37,587 bases of DNA from an uncultured Porphyromonadaceae bacterium (GCA_900547825.1 URII01000021.1:1-37587), one strand, 5' to 3'. Shown: positions 6,515 to 14,073, counted from the first letter of the stretch. The notes: generated from the sequence alone by a model not told the origin. Translations and numbers: made by a program.

Positions 6515-7669
6515 ATGGTATTAGAAATCGCTCTCACCAACTTTTTCTCGATAAATGAGAAAATAACGCTTGACTTGCAGGCCGCCAATATCCAGACAAA
6601 GGAAGCCCGCGTGCTTGACGGCAATACTTTCAAGGTCGGCAATGAACGGCTTTTGAAAACGGTTGCCATATATGGCGCAAACGCTTCCGGAAAGAGCAAT
6701 ATAATCAAGGCTGTAAAGGCTGCGGTTGATATGATTCTTGACTCTCACAATTATAACGAGGGTGACAGTTTCGGTTTCAAACCGTTCAAATTTGGCAGGA
6801 ATGATATTCCGAGCGAGTTCTACATACGTTTCATTGTCAATGGTATAGAACATGAATATTCATTCTCCTGCACCCGTGACGAGATAATAACCGAGATTCT
6901 GTATTATTATCCAAAAGGTCGTAAGGCTCTGATCTTCTCACGCGACGAGCGCAAGGCGGGAGGGAAGAAAGAGAAGTATGAATGTACAACTGTAATTCGC
7001 CGTCCGATGGATGTGGCGTCGAATACCTCACGCAAAACGCTTTTCCTTTCGCGCGCAAGTCAGATGGACAGGGAGAAAGCAAAAGAAATTTACCGCTGGT
7101 TCAACGAACAGCTTGTGTTCAGTTATCGGGGCAATGCGTCCGTGGCAACGGATCGTTTCCTCGGCGACAACAAAGATGCCGTGCTGCGTGTACTAAAAGC
7201 CGCCGATAGTGATATTGTGGAATTCACATACAAAGACGGGGAACTGACAACTTTCCACCGTCGTAATCCGTCGCTCCCGTTTGATTTCAATACGGAAGAA
7301 TCGGAGGGAACCAAAATCCTGTTCAGGATAATGCTCGCAGTCATGGATGTTGTCCGCAACAACAAGGTGATGTTTCTTGACGAGGTGGAAACGAGCCTGC
7401 ACACCCGGCTCGTTGAATATCTCATCAATCTGTTCCACAACAGCCGGTCGGCGCAGCTTGTATTCACCACACACAACACACACCTGCTTGACATGACACG
7501 CTTCCGCAAAGACCAGATTTTCTTTGTCAACAAGCGCGACGATGGTTCCAGCGACCTGTATTCACTTTTCGACTATAAGGACTTCCGCGAGAAAATGGAT
7601 CTGGAGAAGGCATATCTTCAGGGGCGTTTTGACGCTGTGCCGTATGTCAATGAATTTGAGAATATCTGA
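6515..7669 (+). CDS. RloA/AbiLi-type AAA ATPase (AAA_15/AAA_21), putative anti-phage
   Basis: This is a 384-residue ABC-like ATPase. Walker A is GANASGKS at residues 54-61, a signature-like ESEGTK lies at ~262-267, Walker B VMFLDE at 285-290, and a switch region FTTHNTHLLD at ~317-326. The N-terminus LTNFFSINEKITLDL is typical of the AAA_15/RloA family. A RloB-type partner starts 2 nt after its stop. RloA-RloB pairs sit in restriction and tRNA-nuclease loci, and the lactococcal abortive infection system AbiL has the same ATPase-plus-RloB architecture. By analogy the ATPase would sense phage and control the partner; the trigger is unknown. All motifs are intact. It is the first gene of a plus-strand run to 9955. 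Confidence 0.85.
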   Translation: MVLEIALTNFFSINEKITLDLQAANIQTKEARVLDGNTFKVGNERLLKTVAIYGANASGKSNIIKAVKAAVDMILDSHNYNEGDSFGFKPFKFGRNDIPSEFYIRFIVNGIEHEYSFSCTRDEIITEILYYYPKGRKALIFSRDERKAGGKKEKYECTTVIRRPMDVASNTSRKTLFLSRASQMDREKAKEIYRWFNEQLVFSYRGNASVATDRFLGDNKDAVLRVLKAADSDIVEFTYKDGELTTFHRRNPSLPFDFNTEESEGTKILFRIMLAVMDVVRNNKVMFLDEVETSLHTRLVEYLINLFHNSRSAQLVFTTHNTHLLDMTRFRKDQIFFVNKRDDGSSDLYSLFDYKDFREKMDLEKAYLQGRFDAVPYVNEFENI

Positions 7670-7671
7670 TT

Positions 7672-8220
7672 ATGGCACGAAAAGCGAAGCTACCGAGAGG
7701 TAAGAAGATGAATCCAACATTCTTCGTGTTCTGCGAAGGTAAGACGGAGGCGGCATACGTTGACCTACTGCGACGCAGTTTCCGCGTGCCGGTGGAAATC
7801 ATAGTACGAGTCAGCGATTCAAATATATCCCAGCCCTATATCGACCGGTGCAAGCGTGACAGGTTCACCACTCGAGATGATAAGACATTTCTGATGTTCG
7901 ACCTTGATGTGCCGGGCATGCTGGAACATTTGAGGAAGATAAAGGACGCCACACTCCTGCTTTCCAATCCGTGTATCGAGTACTGGTTCCTGCTCCATTA
8001 TAATGATGTAAGCCGCGAAATATCATCGGCGGAATGTCTTACGAGATTGAAGGCAATCGACGCGGAATATTCAAAAGGCGACTTCTCTGCGGCGATGAAA
8101 AAAGTCTTGATTGAAGGGATAGAAACAGCCGCCGCCAGAGCCAAAATAAAAGAGGCATACACCAATCCATCATCAACCGTTCATCTGCTGACTGATGAAA
8201 TAACTAAATGCGAGAAATAG
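7672..8220 (+). CDS. RloB/AbiLii-type protein, putative effector of the ATPase pair
   Basis: This 182-residue protein has the RloB domain motifs in order: CEGKTEAAY (residues 21-29), FDLDVPG (76-82) and SNPCIEYWFLLH (98-109). The acidic EGxTE and DxD pattern resembles TOPRIM-type metal-binding nucleases, so nuclease activity is plausible but unproven. The basic N-terminus (MARKAKLPRGKK) could bind nucleic acid. It starts 2 nt after the ATPase, implying translational coupling. Base composition matches the ATPase gene and is less A+T-rich than the next two genes, so the pair probably arrived as one unit. Confidence 0.82.
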   Translation: MARKAKLPRGKKMNPTFFVFCEGKTEAAYVDLLRRSFRVPVEIIVRVSDSNISQPYIDRCKRDRFTTRDDKTFLMFDLDVPGMLEHLRKIKDATLLLSNPCIEYWFLLHYNDVSREISSAECLTRLKAIDAEYSKGDFSAAMKKVLIEGIETAAARAKIKEAYTNPSSTVHLLTDEITKCEK

Positions 8221-8228
8221 AATAAAAT

Positions 8229-9164
8229 ATGCAACAGAACAATCAGATGCTTCATTTCCCGGTCGGTCATATAATGGACAGAGTTTTATCTCTATTTCAT
8301 ATAGTAGTGAGCGATAATACTCACATACAAGCTATTGATAATGGATTAAAGAAGGGTATTAAATATGTGCTAAATGATGCTCCAGTCGGGCAACCAGCTT
8401 CATTAACGGGAGAAAATATCATAGAAATAAATGATAATTATTGTGAGTTTTTATATCTCATCTGTTACGCCTTTTTAGTAATTAACGATTGCTGCTTAAT
8501 TCTTACAGATAACGTTGAAGGAGAAACCTCAATCTCAAAAGAAGAAGCTGAATCTTATTGCAGAGAGGCTGGTGAAATGCTGTCTGAAGCATTAAAGATG
8601 CTTTTACCAAATGATAATGATAAAAAGTATATGGCAGCATCTCGTGGTAAACTTTTTCGGTTTCCCAACACATCAAGGCCCAATAAATATACGGACTTTT
8701 CAGATTCTATGACAATTGCTGGGCTAACATATATTTTACATCATGAGTTTGGACACTTCATATTTGAACACGATGAGGATACTCCATTCAATGAACTTGA
8801 TGCAGATAAACATGCCATCCTTCACCTAAAAAAATGGGGAGAGGAAACAAAAAACGAGAATACGATTTTTGCGGGTATTATTTTAGCTCTTGTTTCATCC
8901 GCATTTATCAATCCAACGCTGACAGCAACGAGTTATCCAGATATTGATGATAGGATTGAATATGCACTGCAATTTGCTGATGACTCACTAAAGGAGAATC
9001 CTAACTCACTCCTCTACAGAATAATTGGATTTAGTGCTAATATATGGGCTAATCATTTCAATATTGAGATACCCAAAATCACAGCGAATGAAAGCCACAA
9101 GGAATATGTCTGTCGTATTAAATCTGCATTGATTAATCATAAAAGAAAAACTAAGATAATATGA
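8229..9164 (+). CDS. Lit-like (peptidase U49 family) zinc metallopeptidase
   Basis: This 311-residue protein has a gluzincin site: HEFGH at residues 172-176 with a downstream NELDAD at 188-193, where Glu189 is the likely third zinc ligand. Upstream, ENIIEIND followed by a hydrophobic stretch LYLICYAFLVI (~75-85), and downstream YPDIDDRIEYAL, follow the layout of the Lit/U49 family. E. coli Lit cleaves elongation factor Tu after T4 infection and so aborts phage growth. No signal peptide is seen, so it should be cytoplasmic. It starts 8 nt after RloB and overlaps the HEPN gene by 4 nt (ATGA). It is clearly more A+T-rich than RloAB. The Lit assignment rests on motif order; a generic ImmA/IrrE-type peptidase is the main alternative. 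Confidence 0.7.
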   Translation: MQQNNQMLHFPVGHIMDRVLSLFHIVVSDNTHIQAIDNGLKKGIKYVLNDAPVGQPASLTGENIIEINDNYCEFLYLICYAFLVINDCCLILTDNVEGETSISKEEAESYCREAGEMLSEALKMLLPNDNDKKYMAASRGKLFRFPNTSRPNKYTDFSDSMTIAGLTYILHHEFGHFIFEHDEDTPFNELDADKHAILHLKKWGEETKNENTIFAGIILALVSSAFINPTLTATSYPDIDDRIEYALQFADDSLKENPNSLLYRIIGFSANIWANHFNIEIPKITANESHKEYVCRIKSALINHKRKTKII

Positions 9165-9955
9165 TAGCGCCTTGTTTTTCAAGAGGTCAATTGGAACAAT
9201 TGGCAAAACTATTAGGGGAGGAAGTAACGGGATCTCAGTTATCATTGATGTTAGAACAGGTTTCTCTTACAGATCAAATAGAACTTTCAACGAAATGGAA
9301 GCGCATTTATAATGCTTTCGTCCGTTATCAGAATGACAAAAATTGTTCTAATCAAATCATGAATTTTATAAAACTTGTATTAGAACCTGCGTCATACATT
9401 ACAAAATCCAGTCATTATCAAGATATACTCAATAATGTTAGTGCTATATTGTCTTTTGTTGGATTTGAAATAAGAGATGATGGCCGAATTTATGAGTGTG
9501 TGCGATCAAAGACCGTTGCAGATGCAGAACAACGTGCTAAGACTTTGAAAAAACAGTTAGAATATCGGAACACACATAAAGAAATATTCAAATATTGCTT
9601 ACCTGAACTGCTTACAAATAACTATTTCCATTCAGTATTTGAAGCCCATAAAGGATTATTTCAGAGAATTAAAGATTTATCTGGATTAACTACTGATGGT
9701 GTGACATTGATAGAGCAAGTTTTTAGTGCAAACCCAATCTTGATAATCAACAACTACACATCTCCATCTGAAAAAGATGAACACAAAGGATTTTGTAACT
9801 TACTTAAAGGTTTGTGCGGAATGTTCCGAAATACGGAAGCACATGAGCCTAAATATAGTTGGAATATAACAGAGCAGGATGCCTTGGAGATACTCGGGAT
9901 GGTATCATATTGCCATAGAAGATTAGATAATGCACATAAGATTCGTATGGTGTGA
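9161..9955 (+). CDS. TIGR02391/AbiJ-like protein with HEPN RNase motif
   Basis: This is a 264-residue protein. The N-terminal ~130 residues (IKLVLEPASYI, LNNVSAILSFVGFEIRDDGRI) resemble the accessory N-terminal domains of AbiJ-like abortive infection proteins. Residues ~140-258 match the TIGR02391/Ymh family: YFHSVFEAHKGLFQRIKDLSG, a DEHKGF segment, then FRNTEAHEP and a final LEILGMVSYCHRRLDNA helix. Arg223-N-T-E-A-His228 is a HEPN R-x4-H motif, the catalytic signature of many RNA-cleaving toxins. Its start overlaps the Lit-like gene by 4 nt, and A+T richness is shared with it, so the two probably act together. The target RNA is unknown. Confidence 0.75.
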   Translation: MIAPCFSRGQLEQLAKLLGEEVTGSQLSLMLEQVSLTDQIELSTKWKRIYNAFVRYQNDKNCSNQIMNFIKLVLEPASYITKSSHYQDILNNVSAILSFVGFEIRDDGRIYECVRSKTVADAEQRAKTLKKQLEYRNTHKEIFKYCLPELLTNNYFHSVFEAHKGLFQRIKDLSGLTTDGVTLIEQVFSANPILIINNYTSPSEKDEHKGFCNLLKGLCGMFRNTEAHEPKYSWNITEQDALEILGMVSYCHRRLDNAHKIRMV

Positions 9956-10001
9956 CTTCAACAAATTTTAATTACCAAGAGTAATCAAAAGACATAATTC
10001 T

Positions 10002-10092
10002 ACCGTGAGTCAGTGCAAGCTGTCTTTCAATGAAATACTTAGATATGGCATTTTGAACCGTGAGCCAGAAAATCACTGTATCCGTGAGTACG
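10002..10092 (+). repeat. Three direct CCGTGAG repeats
   Basis: ACCGTGAGTCAG (10002-10013), ACCGTGAGCCAG (10057-10068) and TCCGTGAGTACG (10081-10092) share the core CCGTGAG. They lie between the last defence gene and a strong promoter. They could be protein-binding repeats or recombinase arm sites at the end of an integrated element. No integrase gene adjoins them. Confidence 0.45.
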
Positions 10093-10115
10093 AAGGATTT
10101 TTAACGCTTTGGCTC

Positions 10116-10146
10116 TTTGAGGATTGGAGAGAAATTACTAACTTTG
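10116..10146 (+). promoter_or_regulatory. Near-consensus Bacteroidetes promoter without a downstream gene
   Basis: TTTG (10116-10119), a 19-nt spacer and TAACTTTG (10139-10146) match the Bacteroidetes housekeeping consensus. The next plus-strand gene is more than 1.2 kb away. A structured sequence ending in a terminator follows directly. Confidence 0.65.
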
Positions 10147-10152
10147 CATTGC

Positions 10153-10332
10153 CGATATGACAGAACGGCGAAGAACATTGAAGTAGCGGAGTGAGCCATT
10201 AGTGAGTCGGCTCAATGTTCTCGCTCTTAAACCTCTGACAACCAGTGCTGTTGCATGAAATAACCTCGAAACCACCGGGGTCACAATCAAAAATCGCAAT
10301 TGCCTTATGTTGAGGTGGTTGCGATTTTTATT
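10153..10332 (+). ncRNA. Candidate structured small RNA (~180 nt)
   Basis: The sequence starts a few nt after the promoter at 10116-10146 and ends at a terminator. GCGAAGAACATTGA (10168-10181) pairs with TCAATGTTCTCGC (10212-10224) with a one-base bulge. An inner GAGCC/GGCTC pairing can form as an alternative. The only frame inside is an 18-codon GTG frame (SRLNVLALKPLTTSAVA), too short to claim as a gene. Promoter, strong stem and terminator in one place suggest a non-coding transcript. It may belong to the mobile element or defence island. No known RNA family was recognised. Confidence 0.45.
10289..10332 (+). terminator. Terminator of the candidate small RNA
   Basis: AAAAATCGCAA (10289-10299) pairs with TTGCGATTTTT (10319-10329) across a 19-nt loop. 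The A/T-flanked stem could work in both directions. Confidence 0.65.
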
Positions 10333-10409
10333 TTGGTGTTTTTGACTACCAGATGACTGCCTACTGAAACTCCAAGGTTCTTTTAATGCCTGAGGCTATT
10401 TGTAATTAA

Positions 10410-10452
10410 ACTGCACTCCATAAGTTTTTGGGTATAACTTTTGGGGTGCAGT
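10410..10452. repeat. IS-end-like palindrome
   Basis: ACTGCACTCCATAAGTT (10410-10426) and AACTTTTGGGGTGCAGT (10436-10452) are complementary at 15 of 17 positions with a 9-nt loop. The outer TGCACYCC resembles IS3-family ends. As with the palindrome at 353-399, both ends are present with no element between them. It may be a minimal transposable remnant or a terminator for the minus-strand side. Confidence 0.5.
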
Positions 10453-10498
10453 CTGCTGAATCACCGTATGAGGTGTGTTAGGGTTATTGTTGGAATGG

Positions 10499-11131
10499 TT
10501 ATTCTTCCGAAGCTTCTTCGTTGACCGATTCGAGAGCAAGTGCAGTCAGGGTTTTATCTGACTTCTTTTCATCCCTGAGGGTGGATCGCAGCAGTTTTGC
10601 TACTTTCGTTTCCTGCATTGCATCGGCAAATGCGGCAAGGGTGCCGTATGTGGCGATTTCATAGTGTTCCACCTTTTGTGCGGCAAGGATAAGTCCCGCA
10701 TCACGTATGGCAGTGCCTTTTTCTGTGTCGGATATGATGCTTTCTGCTTCCGAAATAAGCCCTTCCATGGCGTCGCATTTCTTGGTTTTGGGCTTCTCTC
10801 CCATCAGTTCAAACACTTGTTCAAGGGTTGCGATCTGATTTTCGGTTTCGGATAGGTGCGTTTCGAATGAGGCTGCCAGTTCTTTACCGATGGCTGCTTT
10901 CTGCATTTTCGGAAGAGCCTTGAGTAACGCCTTTTCCGCCCATAATATGTCCTTCAGTTCGTCGATGAAGAATTCGCGGAATTCCTGACCTTTATTTGTT
11001 TTCTCGGCGGTTACTTTGGTGGAGGTCTTAGTGTCAGTCTTTGGTTCAGCTACATCTTTTTTCTTAGTTTCCGCCTTTGCTTTTGCATCTTCATTTTTTG
11101 AAGTTGTTTTCTTCTTAGCTTTGGTTTCCAT
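10499..11131 (-). CDS. DUF892 ferritin-like stress protein with lysine-rich N-terminus
   Basis: This is a 210-residue protein. Residues 1-48 are a low-complexity Lys/Thr/Ala/Glu tail (METKAKKKTTSKNEDAKAKA). From FREFFIDELKDILWAEKALL (~51-70) onward it follows the YciE/YciF (DUF892) four-helix ferritin-like fold, with candidate metal ligands around Glu58/Glu66, Glu90/Glu97, Glu155-His156 and Glu188. These proteins are stress-induced and often co-occur with catalases; their catalytic role is unsettled. The basic tail resembles histone-like tails and might bind DNA, as in Dps-type proteins; that is inference. It stands alone on the minus strand, divergent from the AraC gene across 258 nt. Confidence 0.8.
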   Translation of the reverse strand: METKAKKKTTSKNEDAKAKAETKKKDVAEPKTDTKTSTKVTAEKTNKGQEFREFFIDELKDILWAEKALLKALPKMQKAAIGKELAASFETHLSETENQIATLEQVFELMGEKPKTKKCDAMEGLISEAESIISDTEKGTAIRDAGLILAAQKVEHYEIATYGTLAAFADAMQETKVAKLLRSTLRDEKKSDKTLTALALESVNEEASEE

Positions 11132-11330
11132 AATTAAAAGGTTTTGGTAGTTAGAGATAACAACGATGTAATCGTCGAATAATTAGTATGTTATATCATA
11201 GGGTGAATCATCGTATTTTTAATAACAGTCAGATCGGAATAATGTTTTCTGTATAATTCCTAACAGATTATAATATCTCATTAATTTGGCTTTATCTTAT
11301 ATACTCTCGTTCGGCAAAATTCAAGAAAGC

Positions 11331-11361
11331 TTGATTTTGCACTCACTTATCATTATATTTG
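11331..11361 (+). promoter_or_regulatory. Bacteroidetes-type promoter for the AraC regulator gene
   Basis: TTG (11331-11333), 20 nt, then TATATTTG (11354-11361), 28 nt before the ATG at 11390. Confidence 0.6.
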
Positions 11362-11389
11362 TGGCATTAAATCCATACGAGAACTTTAT

Positions 11390-12235
11390 ATGGCTAAATG
11401 TGAGGAAAGGGAGTCGGGGCCGCTGAAGCTCATCTTCAATTACAACGATGTGTTCTACAGCTTCTTTTACGATGATGTGAGCGCGTGTGTGCACCGTTCC
11501 CGCGAATATGCGCTTAATTATGTCTATTCAGGCGAAATGATCCTTGACAACGGCAAGGAGAAGGTGCATGTGCGCAAGGGTGAATGTGTGTTCATACCGC
11601 GCGACCATCACATCACCATGTACAAACGGACATACGATGGCGAGCGTTATTGCGGGATATTCCTTATGTTCACCCGCAGCTTTCTAAGAAATATGTATGG
11701 TAAGCTGGCGTTGGACAAAATACATGTAGCAGGCAGTAAATTGGATGGCGGGGTGATCCTGCTTCCCCGCACAGTGGAACTTGCCAGCCTGTTCGCCTCC
11801 ATGATGCCTTACTTTGATCCTGATGTCAAGCCGAAGGACAATTTCATGGAGCTGAAACTTCAGGAGGCGCTTATGGCTCTGCTGGCCATTGACGAACGGT
11901 TCATACCTACGATGTTCGATTTCAATGAGCCGTGGAAAATTGATATCCTCGGCTTTATGGAGGAGAATTACATGTGTGATCTCAGCATTGAGGAGATCGC
12001 GCATTACACGGGGCGAAGCCTTGCCACATTTAAGCGCGATTTCAAGAGGATCAGCGATCTGACACCTGAAAAATGGATTATAAGGAAACGTCTTGAGCGG
12101 GCTTATGAGCTTATCCGGGGCGGCAGGCGGAAAGTAGTGGATGTATATGCAGAGGTAGGGTTCCGTAATCCGTCGCATTTCTCCACCGCTTTCAAGAAGC
12201 ATTTCGGCATGGCACCTACCGCGGTTCCCGTATAG
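11390..12235 (+). CDS. AraC-family transcriptional regulator
   Basis: This is a 281-residue protein. Residues ~1-170 form a cupin-like sensor (YALNYVYSGEMILDNGKEKV, VRKGECVFIPRDHHITMY). Residues ~185-280 contain two helix-turn-helix units: LSIEEIAHYTGRSLATFKRDFK, then VVDVYAEVGFRNPSHFSTAFKKHFG. The gene has its own Bacteroidetes promoter and is followed, 101 nt later, by a three-gene plus-strand unit (hydrolase, flavodoxin, CMD-cupin). It probably activates this unit in response to a small molecule or reactive compound. This is inferred from position, as no operator was identified. Confidence 0.88.
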   Translation: MAKCEERESGPLKLIFNYNDVFYSFFYDDVSACVHRSREYALNYVYSGEMILDNGKEKVHVRKGECVFIPRDHHITMYKRTYDGERYCGIFLMFTRSFLRNMYGKLALDKIHVAGSKLDGGVILLPRTVELASLFASMMPYFDPDVKPKDNFMELKLQEALMALLAIDERFIPTMFDFNEPWKIDILGFMEENYMCDLSIEEIAHYTGRSLATFKRDFKRISDLTPEKWIIRKRLERAYELIRGGRRKVVDVYAEVGFRNPSHFSTAFKKHFGMAPTAVPV

Positions 12236-12266
12236 TGTTATTGAACTTTTCAGAAAGTTTTATTGA

Positions 12267-12295
12267 GCCTCACAGCAATGCTGCCGTGGGGCTTT
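12267..12295 (+). terminator. Weak hairpin after the AraC gene
   Basis: GCCTCAC (12267-12273) can pair with GTGGGGC (12286-12292), including one G-T pair, followed by TTT. It lies 31 nt past the stop codon. Confidence 0.3.
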
Positions 12296-12300
12296 CCATG

Positions 12301-12308
12301 TAATTTTG
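12301..12308 (+). promoter_or_regulatory. -7 element for the hydrolase-flavodoxin-cupin unit
   Basis: TAATTTTG matches TAnnTTTG 28 nt before the ATG at 12337. No clear -33 TTG is present, which would fit an activator-dependent promoter served by the adjacent AraC protein. Confidence 0.45.
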
Positions 12309-12336
12309 CGATAAATAAAATGAAAGATACATTCAT

Positions 12337-13419
12337 ATGAGAGTAACACAAATAATGGTTGGGGGCGTCCTGTCAGTCATCATGGCGATTGCTGATGCGG
12401 AAGCTGCCCTACCCGTACAAAATGAAAATAAAATGGAAAGACTGAATCTTACAAATGAATGGGACAAGACGTTTCCCAAGAGTGATAAGGTTGACCACAG
12501 CAAAGTCACTTTCGTCAACCGTTACGGTATAACGCTTGCCGCCGATATGTATAAGCCAAAGGACGCCAGCGGGAAATTGCCGGCGATAGCTGTGTGCGGT
12601 CCGTTTGGTGCCGTAAAGGAACAGGCTGCCGGCCTGTATGCGCAGCAAATGGCTGAGAACGGTTTCCTGACCATAGCTTTCGATCCGTCGTTCACGGGCG
12701 AGAGCGGAGGTACACCGCGTTATATGACGTCGCCCGACATCAACACAGAGGATTTCAGTGCTGCCGTAGACTATCTTGTGACAAACCCTGGCGTTGATCC
12801 TGAAAAAGTAGGCATAATAGGTATCTGCGGTTGGGGAGGGTTAGCCATAAATGCCGCTGCGGTCGATCCGCGTATAAAGGCCACGCTTGCCTCCACCATG
12901 TATGACATGAGCCGGGTCACATCCAACGGTTATTTCGATGCTGATGACTCTGGCGAGGCGCGTAATGCCATGCGCGAAAAACTTTCGGCACAGCGCACTG
13001 AGGATTATCGCAACGGCTTCCCGGCTCTCGGCGGTGGCGTGCCGGATGTTCTGCCCGAGGATGCTCCCAAGTTTCTCAAGGACTATTATGCCTACTATAA
13101 GACTCCGCGCGGCTACCACAAACGCTCGCTCAACTCCAACGGAGGCCGCAATGCAACATCCCCAATTCCATGGATAAACTTTCCGCTGATGAGTCGTGCC
13201 GATGAGATTGACAATGCCGTAATGATTCTTCATGGCGAAAAAGCCCATTCGTTCTACTTCGGTAGCGACGCATACAAGAAGCTTACCATCACCTCCGGTA
13301 AGGATAATAACAAGCTGTTTATGGTAATTCCCGGAGCAAGCCACACGGATCTTTACGACCAGATCGATATCATTCCATTCGACCAGATTACCAGGTTCTT
13401 CAACGAGCACCTGAAATGA
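12337..13419 (+). CDS. Secreted alpha/beta hydrolase with a cysteine nucleophile elbow
   Basis: This is a 360-residue protein with a hydrophobic N-terminus (residues ~1-24, MGVLSV-type segment ending AEAA) that looks like a signal peptide. The alpha/beta hydrolase core shows the strand-turn GFLTIAFDPSFTGESGG (~109-125), a nucleophile elbow GICGWGG at 162-168 with Cys164 in place of serine, and the catalytic His336 in GASHTDLYD. Cys nucleophiles occur in dienelactone hydrolases and in some YcjY/FrsA-like relatives. The substrate is unknown. Its stop overlaps the flavodoxin start by 4 nt, so the two are co-translated. An AraC regulator gene lies just upstream. Confidence 0.82.
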   Translation: MRVTQIMVGGVLSVIMAIADAEAALPVQNENKMERLNLTNEWDKTFPKSDKVDHSKVTFVNRYGITLAADMYKPKDASGKLPAIAVCGPFGAVKEQAAGLYAQQMAENGFLTIAFDPSFTGESGGTPRYMTSPDINTEDFSAAVDYLVTNPGVDPEKVGIIGICGWGGLAINAAAVDPRIKATLASTMYDMSRVTSNGYFDADDSGEARNAMREKLSAQRTEDYRNGFPALGGGVPDVLPEDAPKFLKDYYAYYKTPRGYHKRSLNSNGGRNATSPIPWINFPLMSRADEIDNAVMILHGEKAHSFYFGSDAYKKLTITSGKDNNKLFMVIPGASHTDLYDQIDIIPFDQITRFFNEHLK

Positions 13420-14009
13420 CAAATATATTACTAAAAATGACAAAATTCTTATCATCAATCATGATTGCACTGGCAGTTTCTTTAACGGCATGCGCAAATA
13501 ACGGCGCTGCCGACTCGGCAAAGGATGAAAGCACGTCCCACACTCTGGTTGCTTATTTTTCAGCACAGGGCCACACAAAAGAGCTGGCTGATAAAATTGC
13601 TGCAACTACAGGAGGCAAACTATTTGAAATAGAGCCGACGGAGCCATATACGGAAGCCGACCTTGACGGTTGGAACGAAAGCGCGCGAGGCACAAGAGAG
13701 TCAAAAGACCGCAGAACCAGGCCCGGGATAAAAAACAGGGTCGCCGACTTTGAGAAATACGATACCATCTACCTCGGATTTCCAATCTGGTGGTATACTG
13801 CACCTACCATAATCAATACTTTTCTTGAAAGTTATGACACCGCCGGCAAGACGATCATCCCTTTTGCCACATCAGGTGGAAGTGCTTTTGGCGACACGGA
13901 GAAAGATTTGAAAGTTTCAGCCCCTAATGCAGTTTTCAAGCCCGGAAAAGTCATTAATAACGCAACACAAGAGCAGGTCGAACATTGGATTAAATCGGTA
14001 AACGAATAA
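13416..14009 (+). CDS. Flavodoxin-family lipoprotein
   Basis: This is a 197-residue protein. The signal SIMIALAVSLTAC has a lipobox with Cys26, so the product is probably a membrane-anchored lipoprotein. The FMN phosphate-binding loop is YFSAQGHTKELADKIA (~48-63), followed by YDTIYLGFPIWWYTAPTII (flavin contacts) and ATSGGSAFG. This fits the Flavodoxin_4 group common in Bacteroidales, presumably an electron carrier or quinone/nitro reductase partner outside the cytoplasm. It overlaps the hydrolase gene by 4 nt; an internal ATG at 13437 is an alternative start. The CMD-cupin gene follows 64 nt later. Confidence 0.85.
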   Translation: MTNILLKMTKFLSSIMIALAVSLTACANNGAADSAKDESTSHTLVAYFSAQGHTKELADKIAATTGGKLFEIEPTEPYTEADLDGWNESARGTRESKDRRTRPGIKNRVADFEKYDTIYLGFPIWWYTAPTIINTFLESYDTAGKTIIPFATSGGSAFGDTEKDLKVSAPNAVFKPGKVINNATQEQVEHWIKSVNE

Positions 14010-14073
14010 AAAGGTATTATGGTATAAAAAAGAGCTCGAAATGAGCACAACTATATAATACTGAATAACTGAC

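Noticed and set aside
6515..8220. PARIS-type (AriA/AriB) system
   Set aside because: The second gene has RloB motifs (EGKTE, SNPCIEYWFLLH), not the DUF4435 pattern of AriB; AbiL/Rlo fits better.
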